Positions 51,299 to 61,430 of a stretch of 64,000 bases of DNA are shown here, in pieces (within the stretch, counting starts at the first letter, position 1; each line of letters begins with the position of its first letter). The DNA is taken from positions 682,001 to 746,000 of the forward strand of contig NZ_JAWQFO010000001.1 in the NCBI RefSeq assembly GCF_033436665.1, read 5' to 3'. Source of the stretch: JAWQFO01 sp033436665 (GTDB taxonomy: Bacteria > Pseudomonadota > Alphaproteobacteria > Rhodobacterales > Rhodobacteraceae). The notes beneath the pieces were generated by a model. The model did not search any database and was not told the origin of the DNA. It was given only the letters and a program-made list of their open reading frames with translations. The position numbers were made by a program, and so were the translations under genes.

Positions 51299-51385
51299 GG
51301 GCGGTCTCCTCGGAGTTTCCCGAAAACCTAGAACGTCGCCCGGAAAAGACCAAGCCGGTCCTGCGCAAGGCACGCGCCCAGAACA

Positions 51386-51417
51386 GAAAAACGGCGCGGA
51401 CTGCTGGCCCGCGCCGT
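51386..51417 (-). terminator. Rho-independent terminator of rpoD
   Basis: ACGGCGCGG and CCGCGCCGT form a perfect 9-bp stem with a 9-base loop (GCCAGCAGT on the minus strand) followed by TTTTTCTGTT. It begins about 23 bases after the rpoD stop. Confidence 0.8.
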
Positions 51418-51439
51418 TCAATTCGTCCTGCCTAACCGC

Positions 51440-53422
<1,983 letters not shown>

Positions 53423-53446
53423 GCACTGCTCCTTTGGAGGCTGGGT

Positions 53447-53498
53447 GATTCGCGTCCCCCGAATCACTAGGGAATCATCTATTGAATTTGGGCGATTC
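53447..53498. promoter_or_regulatory. Cluster of GANTC (CcrM methylation) sites at the rpoD upstream region
   Basis: GANTC occurs at 53447, 53461, 53472 and 53494, four times in 52 bases. Two more lie at 53570 and 53616 inside the end of dnaG. In a high-GC genome about one per 300 bases is expected. CcrM methylates GANTC in alphaproteobacteria and can time transcription. Confidence 0.55.
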
Positions 53499-53546
53499 GA
53501 CCACCCATCCCAGGCGTTTTTCTGAGGTTTTCGCGTTCAAATGTGG

Positions 53547-55496
53547 TTAACGGCCCGAATTTCCGGACCGAATCGCGTCCAGCAGCGCGTCGAATGCGTT
53601 GCGTTCGTCGCGATTGATTCGCGCACCGTTCTCACCGAGGTCGAACTCGGTCTTGTCGTCCTGTCCGCTACGCTTGGCCTGCTCGAACGCCTGCGCGGCC
53701 TCGCCAAGCCTCCAGGTCGTTCCCTCGTCGGCCAGCCCGTCGAGGTCCTCCTCAGCTTCCGCGATTTCGGCCCGCAGGCCACGCGCGCTTTGCAGTTTGG
53801 AGAATTCTTCGGCCAGCGTCAGACGGGCATATTCGGTGTTTCCCGGCACGCGGATGCAGGGAACGATTGCCACATGGCCCTGCCCGACCAGTTTTTCAAT
53901 GGCCTCGGCGCCGACGGCCTCCGACAGCTTTTCGGCAGCGGCGTCGGGCGGTGCTCCCACGGTTTCGAGAATCGCGTCGCGCATGCGCATGTGATCCGCG
54001 TCGACGCACACCATCGTCTCGAGCGCGCTTTCGAAGGCCTCGGTCAGTTCGGGATACCGCACGAGTACGGCGAGGATCACCGCTTCGCGCAGGTGTTCGG
54101 TCACCGTCTGGTCATCGCCCTGTGCCAACGCCGTCGACTTGGTGCTCGAGAGCACGCCGGGTTGCGCCCAGCGTTTGCCGGGCGCTGCGCCGCGCTGTGG
54201 CCGCGGTGCTGCGCGAAACAGCTGCCAGCGCAGGTCCTTCAGCGCCTGCTCGTAATGACGCTTGATTGTCGGGTCCGTGATCTTTGCAGTCTGGTCGAAG
54301 AGGGCTTTCTCGAGAGCCGCCTTGCGCTCGGGGCTGTCGAAGCTCCGGCCCTCTGTCTCGCGCTGCCAGAGCAGTTGTACCATCGGCTTCGCAGCGTCGA
54401 TCAGCGCCTGCATGGCCTCGGGGCCCTCGGCCTTCAGCAGATCGTCGGGGTCCTTGCCGTCGGGCATCAACGCGAAGCGCAGCGACTTGCCCGCCTGCAA
54501 CAGCGGCAGCGCGAGATCCACGAGCCGCATCGCGGCACCCAACCCGGCCTTGTCGCCGTCGAGTGCAATGACGGGTTCGGGCGAGATCGCCCAGAGCATC
54601 TGCAATTGGTTCTCGGTGACCGCCGTCCCCAGCGGAGCGACGGCAGCCTCAAAGCCCGCCTCGCTCAGCGCGATCACGTCCATGTAGCCCTCGGCCACCA
54701 CCAGTGGCCTTTTGCGTCCCGCGGCGGCGCGGGCGGGGCCGTGGTTGTAGAGGCTGCGGCCCTTGTCGAAAAGCGCCGTCTCGGGAGAATTGAGGTATTT
54801 CGCCTTTTCCTCCGGGTCCATCGCGCGCCCGCCGAAGGCAATCGCGCGCCCGCGCCCGTCCCGAATCGGGAAAATGATGCGATTGCGGAACGTGTCGTAG
54901 GGCCGGCCGCCTTTCGAGGACGGTTTTGCAAGACCAGCATCGAGGATGAGATCGTCCGCCACGCCCTTCGATTTCAGGTGGTCCCAAAGCCCCTGCCACG
55001 CATCCGGCGCAAAACCGATCTCCCAGCGCTCCAGGGCCGACGCGTCGAGGCCACGTTTTTTCAGCAGGTAGTCGCGCGCGGGTGTCGCGGCACTGGTCGA
55101 TAGCTGCAGCCGGAAGAAGCGGACCGCCTGCTCCATCACCTCGACGAGCTGCGCGCGCCGGTCGGCTTTCTGCTGCGCCTGCGGGTCGCGCTGCGGCATC
55201 GGCATGCCGGCCTCGCGGGCCAAAATCTCGATCGCTTCCATGAAGCCGACGTTCTCGGTTTCCTGCACGAACTTGATCGTATCGCCTCCCGCCCCGCAAC
55301 CGAAACACTTGTAATAGCCCCTGCGGTCGTCGGCATGGAAACTGGCGGATTTTTCCTGGTGGAACGGGCATGGCGCCCACATGTCGCCCTGACCCTGGTT
55401 CGACTTGCGCATGTCCCAGGTGACCTTGCGCCCGACCACCTGAACAAGGCTCAGGCGGCCCTTCAGTTCATCGAGGAATCCGGGGGGCAGGCTCAT
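53547..55496 (-). CDS. dnaG: DNA primase
   Basis: A 649-aa primase that makes RNA primers on the lagging strand. The N-terminal zinc site is C43-x2-H46 ... C64-x2-C67 (CPFHQEKSASF, YYKCFGCGAGGD). The RNA polymerase core has FGGRAMDPEEKAKYLNSPET and the TOPRIM glutamate/aspartates in LVVAEGYMDVIAL and PVIALDGDKAGL. The C-terminal helicase-binding domain is short. It is the first gene of dnaG-rpoD on the minus strand and starts 47 bases after the soxG stop region. Confidence 0.97.
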   Translation of the reverse strand: MSLPPGFLDELKGRLSLVQVVGRKVTWDMRKSNQGQGDMWAPCPFHQEKSASFHADDRRGYYKCFGCGAGGDTIKFVQETENVGFMEAIEILAREAGMPMPQRDPQAQQKADRRAQLVEVMEQAVRFFRLQLSTSAATPARDYLLKKRGLDASALERWEIGFAPDAWQGLWDHLKSKGVADDLILDAGLAKPSSKGGRPYDTFRNRIIFPIRDGRGRAIAFGGRAMDPEEKAKYLNSPETALFDKGRSLYNHGPARAAAGRKRPLVVAEGYMDVIALSEAGFEAAVAPLGTAVTENQLQMLWAISPEPVIALDGDKAGLGAAMRLVDLALPLLQAGKSLRFALMPDGKDPDDLLKAEGPEAMQALIDAAKPMVQLLWQRETEGRSFDSPERKAALEKALFDQTAKITDPTIKRHYEQALKDLRWQLFRAAPRPQRGAAPGKRWAQPGVLSSTKSTALAQGDDQTVTEHLREAVILAVLVRYPELTEAFESALETMVCVDADHMRMRDAILETVGAPPDAAAEKLSEAVGAEAIEKLVGQGHVAIVPCIRVPGNTEYARLTLAEEFSKLQSARGLRAEIAEAEEDLDGLADEGTTWRLGEAAQAFEQAKRSGQDDKTEFDLGENGARINRDERNAFDALLDAIRSGNSGR

Positions 55497-55542
55497 GGTC
55501 TCTTATATCATCGCCGCTCCGGCCAAAGTCCAGCCGCGCAGG

Positions 55543-56118
55543 TCACGAAGGCGTGGATAACTCGCCCTGCTCCGCACGGCGCATGTGAACGGACTCCATT
55601 GCCTCGGCCAGTTCCCGGACCAGGGTTTCGGCCATCGAGCGGAAGACGAGGATCAGGAAATTCTCCGCCCCCGTGCGCGTGATCGAGGCGTTCATGTGGC
55701 CCAGAAGCGTGCGCGTGGTCTGGCCGCGCTCGAACCGCGCAAGCCGCAGATCGACCGGGACCAGGCGCGCCAGCACCTCCTCGGAGCCGGGACCGGCAAG
55801 CTCCACCGCCGCCCAGGCGTCGGACTGGTCGGTGACCGCGGCGTGTTCGCCGAGGTTGGCCGCCGGGGCGACGCCGGTCAGAAGTGCAGCGTCGCGCCCG
55901 AACCAGATCAGCCAGCGGCCATCCCTGCTGTCGCTGCGCCCGGACTCCGGCCAGTCAAGACCGAACGCATCCGAGAGCGACACGGTCAGTCGCTCGGTCC
56001 GCCCGGCGTAGGGCGACACGGTCGCCATCGGGCCAAGCCCGGCCTCGGTCAGCATCAGTTCACCGATGCTGCGCGGCAGAAACCCTGTGCAGGGTGACTT
56101 GGCCAAGAGCTCAATCAC
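55543..56118 (-). CDS. soxG: Sarcosine oxidase gamma subunit
   Basis: A 191-aa subunit of heterotetrameric sarcosine oxidase. It resembles the GcvT-type gamma chain (LTVSLSDAFGLDWPESG, AVTDQSDAWAAVELAGPGSEEVLARLVPVDL). It starts with GTG at 56118, overlapping the soxA stop by eight bases, and is the last gene of the soxBDAG operon. It contributes to the complex rather than to flavin chemistry. Confidence 0.9.
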   Translation of the reverse strand: MIELLAKSPCTGFLPRSIGELMLTEAGLGPMATVSPYAGRTERLTVSLSDAFGLDWPESGRSDSRDGRWLIWFGRDAALLTGVAPAANLGEHAAVTDQSDAWAAVELAGPGSEEVLARLVPVDLRLARFERGQTTRTLLGHMNASITRTGAENFLILVFRSMAETLVRELAEAMESVHMRRAEQGELSTPS

Positions 56119-59032
56119 GCAGACGCCCTCCCTCGGGATCTATGAAGACCGGCGCGCAGATTTCGACCGCGATGTCGATGTCGCGAATCCGGTCGATCAT
56201 CCGCACCACCTCGCCGTGACGCTCCGGGCCGGCACGCAGGAAGCCCAGCCCGATCGAGTGACCGAGCCTCGGCGAGTCTCCGACCGAGGTCACGTAGCCC
56301 TGGCTGGTTGCAAGGTGGACGGCAGCCTCTGGTGTGAAAAGATGCGCACCCGCGGTCAGACGGTCCCCCGGCTCGAGCGGGCGCAACCCGACAAGGCGTT
56401 CGCGGGACGGGTCGACGAGCCCCGGGCGCGCCGCCATCGTCTTGCCGATGCAGTCTTTCTTGGCGCTGATCATGCGCGCCATTCCGACATCGAAGGCGGT
56501 GGTGCGCCCGTGAATTTCGGCATGGGTGATATGACCCTTCTCGATCCGCAGAACGTTCAGCGCCTCCATGCCGTAGGCGCCGCCACCCAGCGCCTCGGCC
56601 TTCTCGACAAGCAGGGTGAACAGGCTCTCGCCGTAGCGCGCGGGAACCGCGATCTCGTAGGCATGTTCGCCGGAGAAGGAGATGCGGAAGAGCCGGGCCT
56701 CGACACTGCCCAGCGAGACGGCGCCACAGGCCATGAACGGCCAGGTTTCACCGTCGATGGGGTTTTCGAGAAGGTCGTTGAGCAGGTCGCGCGACTTCGG
56801 ACCGGCAACGGCGAACTGCGCCCATTGCTCGGTGACGGAGGTGAAGCGGACATCGAGGTCGGGCCGAAGGCACTGGCTGACGAATTCCAGGTGCCGCATC
56901 ACCTGACCTGCGGCGGCGGTTGTCGTGGTCATCAAGTAGTGGCTGTCGCCGAGCCGCGCGCAGGTGCCGTCGTCCATCACGAACCCGTCCTCGCGCAGCA
57001 TCAGCCCGTAGCGTACTCGGCCCGGTTTCAGCGTCGAGAAGGTGTTGGTGTAGACGAGGTCGAGTAATTCGGCTGCACCCGGCCCCTGGATGTCGATCTT
57101 TCCCAGTGTCGAGACATCGCAAATACCGACACTCTCGCGCACGAAGCGCACCTCGCGGTCACAGGCCTGGCGCCAGTCGCTCTCTCCGGCGATCGGGAAG
57201 TAAGAGGGACGGTACCACAGGCCGGCTTCGATCATCGGCGCGCGCCTGTCGAGTGATGCCTGGTGCGAGGTCGTGAACCGCTGTGGCGCGAACCCCGGGC
57301 CGCGGGCCCCGGCCCCCATCGCCGCGATGCTGACCGGCACGAAGGGCGGCCGGAAGGTCGTGGTGCCGGTCTCGGGAATGCCGCGCCCGGTCACATCGGC
57401 CAGAACCGCGAGGGCGGCGACGTTCGAGTTCTTGCCCTGGTCGGTCGCCATGCCCTGCGTGGTGTAGCGCTTCATGTGCTCGACCGAGACGAAGTTCTCC
57501 TCGGCGGCCTGGCGCACATCCTTGACAGTGACGTCGTTCTGGAAATCAAGCCATGCGCGCCCCTTGCCCGGCACCGACCAGAGCGGCGCGATGCCGTAAG
57601 GATCGTCCTCGGCGTCGGGCCGCGGGACGCGCGGTGACTTCAGGCCCAGATCTTTCAGCGCCGACCTTGCGGCGGAGGCGCCTTCTGCCAGGCAGCCCGC
57701 GGTGGAAAACGTCCCCTTGCAAGCCCCGACGGCAACCAACCCTGGCACCGCGTCCTTTTTCGGCACGAAACATCCTGCTTCCGCGTCCCAGATGGGGCGC
57801 GCGCCGAGATGACAGGTCAGGTGCAGCGTCGGGTTCCAGCCGCCGGACACGGCAAGGCAATCGGCCTCGACCTTGAAACTGCCACGGGTGCCGCGCACGG
57901 CGACCGATTTCAGGCCAAGCCGGCCGGCGCTGCCCTCGACGACCGAGCCGGGGTAGACCGGCACGCCCTTGACCGGCACCAGCGCATCCGCGCGGCTGTC
58001 GATCACCGCCGTGACCTCGACGCCGGCGTCGAGCAGGTCGACCGCGGTCCGGTGCGCGTCGTCGTTGTTGCCGAAGACGGCGACGCGGCGTCCAGGCGCA
58101 ACGCCGAACCGGTTGAGATAGGTCCTCACGGCGCTTGCGGTCATGATGCCGGGGCGGTCGTTGTCGCGGAACGCCACAGGGCGCTCGATGGAGCCCGCCG
58201 CGAGGACCGCGCGCCTGGCCGCGATCCGCCAGAAGCATTCGCGCGCGCCGCCCATATCGGGAGGCACGCGTTCGAGCGCCCCGTACGTGCTCTGATCGTA
58301 GGCGCCGGTGACCGTGGTGCGTGGCATCAGCCGGACGTTGTCCATCTCTGCCAGTTGCGCGACGGTCTCGCGCGCCCAGGCGTGCCCCGGCATCCCGCCA
58401 ACCTCGCCGGTCTCGCCGTTGAGCCGTCCGCCCATGAGGCTGTCTTCGTCGGCAAGGATCACGTCGGCCCCGCCCCTGGCCGCGACCAGCGCCGCCATCA
58501 GCCCTGCCGGTCCCGATCCGATAACCAGTACGTCGCAGAACGCCCAGGCCTTCTCGTAGCGATCCTGGTCCGCCTCGCCGCTCAGCGCCCCGAGGCCCGC
58601 GGCCCGGCGGATCAGCGGTTCGTAGATCTTTTCCCAGAAGCCGCGCGGCCACATGAAGGTCTTGTAGTAGAAGCCGGCGCCGAGGAAACGCCAGGCAAAA
58701 TCGTTGATCGCCAGCGCGTCCCAGCGCAGCCCGGGCCTGGCATTCTGGCTGAAGACCTCGAGCCCCCGGCGGACCTCGAGCATGGTGGCGCGGACGTTCG
58801 GTTCCGCCCTTGCGCCGCTGCCCACCGTCAGCAACGCGTTCGGCTCTTCGCTGCCCGCGCTCAGGATGCCGCGCGGCCGATGGTACTTGAACGACCGGCC
58901 CACCAGTCGCTGCCCGCCGGCCAGCAGTGCCGATGCGACGGTGTCGCCCTTGAAGGCGCTGAATGCCTGCCCGTCAAAGCGGAACGCGACCGGGTCCGAA
59001 CGGTCGACAAGGCCTCTGTCCGCGATCCTCAT
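56111..59032 (-). CDS. soxA: Sarcosine oxidase alpha subunit
   Basis: A 973-aa subunit. N-terminal residues 15-100 form a [2Fe-2S]-like/ferredoxin-type fold (FKGDTVASALLAGGQRLVGRS, SFKYHRPRG) as in other SoxA proteins. The FAD/NAD-binding domain has VLVIGSGPAGLMAALVAARGG, and a second dinucleotide motif is in VAVFGNNDDAHRTAVDLLDAG. The last about 370 residues are a GcvT/aminomethyltransferase domain that captures formaldehyde on tetrahydrofolate. ATG 59032 overlaps the soxD stop (ATGA). A longer frame to 59305 duplicates soxD in another frame and is not real. Confidence 0.95.
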   Translation of the reverse strand: MRIADRGLVDRSDPVAFRFDGQAFSAFKGDTVASALLAGGQRLVGRSFKYHRPRGILSAGSEEPNALLTVGSGARAEPNVRATMLEVRRGLEVFSQNARPGLRWDALAINDFAWRFLGAGFYYKTFMWPRGFWEKIYEPLIRRAAGLGALSGEADQDRYEKAWAFCDVLVIGSGPAGLMAALVAARGGADVILADEDSLMGGRLNGETGEVGGMPGHAWARETVAQLAEMDNVRLMPRTTVTGAYDQSTYGALERVPPDMGGARECFWRIAARRAVLAAGSIERPVAFRDNDRPGIMTASAVRTYLNRFGVAPGRRVAVFGNNDDAHRTAVDLLDAGVEVTAVIDSRADALVPVKGVPVYPGSVVEGSAGRLGLKSVAVRGTRGSFKVEADCLAVSGGWNPTLHLTCHLGARPIWDAEAGCFVPKKDAVPGLVAVGACKGTFSTAGCLAEGASAARSALKDLGLKSPRVPRPDAEDDPYGIAPLWSVPGKGRAWLDFQNDVTVKDVRQAAEENFVSVEHMKRYTTQGMATDQGKNSNVAALAVLADVTGRGIPETGTTTFRPPFVPVSIAAMGAGARGPGFAPQRFTTSHQASLDRRAPMIEAGLWYRPSYFPIAGESDWRQACDREVRFVRESVGICDVSTLGKIDIQGPGAAELLDLVYTNTFSTLKPGRVRYGLMLREDGFVMDDGTCARLGDSHYLMTTTTAAAGQVMRHLEFVSQCLRPDLDVRFTSVTEQWAQFAVAGPKSRDLLNDLLENPIDGETWPFMACGAVSLGSVEARLFRISFSGEHAYEIAVPARYGESLFTLLVEKAEALGGGAYGMEALNVLRIEKGHITHAEIHGRTTAFDVGMARMISAKKDCIGKTMAARPGLVDPSRERLVGLRPLEPGDRLTAGAHLFTPEAAVHLATSQGYVTSVGDSPRLGHSIGLGFLRAGPERHGEVVRMIDRIRDIDIAVEICAPVFIDPEGGRLRD

Positions 59033-59298
59033 GCGCCGCCCGCCGCGTCCGAGGCCAGCACCGTCGCGCTGACTGCATGGGTGAGCGTGTCGCGCGTGAC
59101 CACGATCCATGCCCCGCAACCGGCCTCGTGCTGCCAGAGGTCGCGGGTCTCGCCGGCGGGGTTGTCGCGCAGGTGAACGTAGTCGTCCCAGGCTTCTTCC
59201 CCGACATCGGGCTCTGGCCGGTCGAGGGCCAATGCATGGCCCTTGTAGTAGAATTCGCGCCGGTCGCGTTCCCCGCAGATCGGACAGGTGATCCTCAT
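59029..59298 (-). CDS. soxD: Sarcosine oxidase delta subunit
   Basis: An 89-aa zinc-binding subunit. CPICGERDRREFYYKGHA gives the N-terminal CxxC, with a further Cys in HEAGCGAWIVVTRDT and a His pair that complete the metal site. It stabilises the heterotetramer. ATG 59298 follows AAGGAAAT; its stop overlaps the soxA start by four bases. Confidence 0.95.
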   Translation of the reverse strand: MRITCPICGERDRREFYYKGHALALDRPEPDVGEEAWDDYVHLRDNPAGETRDLWQHEAGCGAWIVVTRDTLTHAVSATVLASDAAGGA

Positions 59299-59344
59299 TG
59301 CGCATTTCCTTGACGGATAATCGGATGCTGCTTCATCGCCGGCC

Positions 59345-60598
59345 TCAATGCAGATTGTGCTGAGAGCCGGTGCCCTCTTCGTCCATCAGGCCACGCCCGG
59401 TCCGGAACCGGTCGAGCCGAAACTTCGCGGCGCTCGCATGGGGCTGGCCGGTCGCCATCAGATGCGCCAGCGCCCAACCCGATCCCGGCACCGCCTTGAA
59501 GCCGCCGTAGCACCAGCCGCAGTCGAGGTAGAGACCTTCGGTATCTGTGCGGTCGATGATCGGCGAACCGTCGGGCGTCATGTCCATGATCCCGCCCCAG
59601 GAGCGCAGGACCTTGGCCTTGCCGATCATCGGCATCAGCGCCATGCCCGCCTCCATCACGTGCTCGGCCAGCGGCAGGTTCCCGCGGGCCGCATAGGAGG
59701 CGTAAAAGTCGAGATCTCCGCCGAAGACCAACCCGCCCTTGTCGGACTGGCTCATGTAGAAGTGCCCCATGCCGTAGCTGATGACATGGTCGATCACCGG
59801 TTTCAGCCCCTCGGTCACGAAGGCTTGCAGGACGTGGCTTTCGATCGGCAGGCGCAGACCGGCCATTGCCGCGACCTGGCTCGACCGGCCGGCCACGACG
59901 ATCGCGACCTTTCTGGCACGAATCGCGCCACGGGTCGTCTGCACGCCGCGCACCTTGCCGTTCTCGATGTCGATGCCCGTAACTTCGCAGTTCTGGATCA
60001 GGTCGACGCCGCGGGCATCCGCGCCGCGCGCGTAGCCCCAGGCCACCGCGTCGTGGCGCGCTGTACCGCCCCGCGGGTGCAAAAGCCCGCCGTAGATCGG
60101 GAACCGCGTGTTGTCGAAGTCGAGGTAAGGCAGGTGACGCCGGACGCCTTCGCGATCGAGCAGCACCGCGTCGTCGCCTTGTGCCGCCATCGCATTGCCG
60201 CGCCGCACGAAGGCGTCGCGCTGACCGTCCGAGTGGAACAGGTTGATCAGCCCGCGCTGCGAATGCATCACGTTGTAGTTCAGGTCCTGCTCGAGACCTT
60301 CCCAGAGGCGCAGCGAATGGCTGTAGAATTCCGAATTGCCTGGCAGGAAATAGTTGGCCCGCACGATGGTCGTGTTGCGCCCGACATTCCCGCCGCCGAT
60401 GTAGCCCTTTTCGAGCACGGCGACATTGGTGATCCCGTGGTTTCTGGCGAGGTAGTAGGCGGTCGACAGGCCATGCCCCCCGCCGCCGATGATGACGACG
60501 TCATACTCCGGCTTCGGCGCCGGATCGCGCCAGTGCGCTCCCCAGCCGCGGTTGCCTGTCAGCCCCTCGCGCAACACCCGAAACCCTGAAAACCGCAT
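59345..60598 (-). CDS. soxB: Sarcosine oxidase beta subunit
   Basis: A 417-aa flavoprotein subunit that carries covalent FMN at a conserved histidine and oxidises sarcosine to glycine and formaldehyde. The Rossmann motif is VVIIGGGGHGLSTAYYLARN near residue 35, with VLEKGYIGGGNVGRNTTIVRANYF following. The C-terminal half holds the amine-binding region (GGIMDMTPDGSPIIDRTD, LYLDCGWCYGGFKAVPGSG). ATG 60598 is the first gene of the operon; the soxD start is 46 bases downstream of its stop. Confidence 0.95.
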   Translation of the reverse strand: MRFSGFRVLREGLTGNRGWGAHWRDPAPKPEYDVVIIGGGGHGLSTAYYLARNHGITNVAVLEKGYIGGGNVGRNTTIVRANYFLPGNSEFYSHSLRLWEGLEQDLNYNVMHSQRGLINLFHSDGQRDAFVRRGNAMAAQGDDAVLLDREGVRRHLPYLDFDNTRFPIYGGLLHPRGGTARHDAVAWGYARGADARGVDLIQNCEVTGIDIENGKVRGVQTTRGAIRARKVAIVVAGRSSQVAAMAGLRLPIESHVLQAFVTEGLKPVIDHVISYGMGHFYMSQSDKGGLVFGGDLDFYASYAARGNLPLAEHVMEAGMALMPMIGKAKVLRSWGGIMDMTPDGSPIIDRTDTEGLYLDCGWCYGGFKAVPGSGWALAHLMATGQPHASAAKFRLDRFRTGRGLMDEEGTGSQHNLH

Positions 60599-60987
60599 CC
60601 CTCACTCCACTCGCGCCCCGAACGGCACGCTAACCGCGCTATGATCCAGTATCAACGCAGCGCGTCCTGTCATGCACGGATTCCGACAGACGGATGTCGC
60701 TTTCCGCTCGATGCCGCGAATCGGAACACTGCGACGGCGGAAGTCCGGGGGTTCCGCGCCACAAAATTGCCGGATTCAAATGGGCCGGCGCCTCACCGCG
60801 GCAAGTACAAAGATCATCGCGCCAGTGTTAAGGCGCTGGAACAGATGATCAATTCCATCCAGCACGTGTCCAGCGCAAGGCTTTTCGAAGTCGAATGAAA
60901 GGTCCGAGTTATGCACCAAATGTTGCCGCAGAGTCCCGGTAACGTCGGTTCACTGAATTGAATCCGTAAGAAGTGAGCCTCGTTGCG
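60599..60987. other. Divergent intergenic region between soxB and the Tad-like genes
   Basis: About 389 bases of lower GC than the flanks. It contains an 85-codon plus-strand frame from ATG 60641, which lacks a ribosome site and recognisable features. The region should hold both promoters; TTGATA at about 60645-60650 (minus) is a possible -35 for soxB, but no confident pair is claimed. Confidence 0.5.
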
Positions 60988-61428
60988 ATGAAGCGGTCAC
61001 AGATCACCCGAGAGCGCAGAAGTCCCAGTGCCGGAAGCGCCGGAAAATTTCTTTGGGACGAAAATGGAAGCTTCTCAGTCGAAGCCGTCATCTGGACACC
61101 GATCCTCGCGATCATCCTTGCCGTCGTCATGAACATCTCGATGGTCTTCCACGCCAAGTCACAGATCCTGCGCGTGGTCCAGGATGCCAACCGGGCCGTG
61201 TCCCTGAACCGGCTGAACGGCGAGACCGCGGTCCAGGATTACATCAACACGAACCTCGCCTATCTCGGCGCGTCGCTGGACATATCGAGTTCCGTGGATT
61301 CCGCGACGAACATCGTCACGACCACCGTCCATGCAAACGCCACGGACCTGATGCCGCTGACCTTCATGACCTCGAAATTCAGCAGCGTGAAGGTCGGCGT
61401 GGCTTCCCATCACATCATAGAGTTCTGA
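60988..61428 (+). CDS. TadE-like pilus-assembly protein
   Basis: A 146-aa protein. The N-terminal 20 residues are basic, then the TadE prepilin-like segment GSFSVEAVIWTPILAIILAVVMNISMVFH at about 27-57, with a leading E/G region suitable for prepilin peptidase. The remainder is a small exposed domain (VQDANRAVSLNRLNGETAVQ, IVTTTVHANATDLMPLTF). TadE-type minor pilins act in Flp pilus biogenesis. ATG 60988 is preferred over GTG 60973, but both are possible. It is the first gene of a two-gene unit with a TadG-like partner 3 bases downstream. Confidence 0.75.
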   Translation: MKRSQITRERRSPSAGSAGKFLWDENGSFSVEAVIWTPILAIILAVVMNISMVFHAKSQILRVVQDANRAVSLNRLNGETAVQDYINTNLAYLGASLDISSSVDSATNIVTTTVHANATDLMPLTFMTSKFSSVKVGVASHHIIEF

Positions 61429-61430
61429 TC

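Noticed and set aside
56111..59305. SoxA start 91 codons further upstream
   Set aside because: This part lies on soxD in another frame; the ATG at 59032 overlaps the soxD stop in the usual ATGA manner.
60641..60898. 85-codon frame between soxB and the TadE-like gene
   Set aside because: No ribosome site, atypical composition, and it overlaps the probable soxB promoter.
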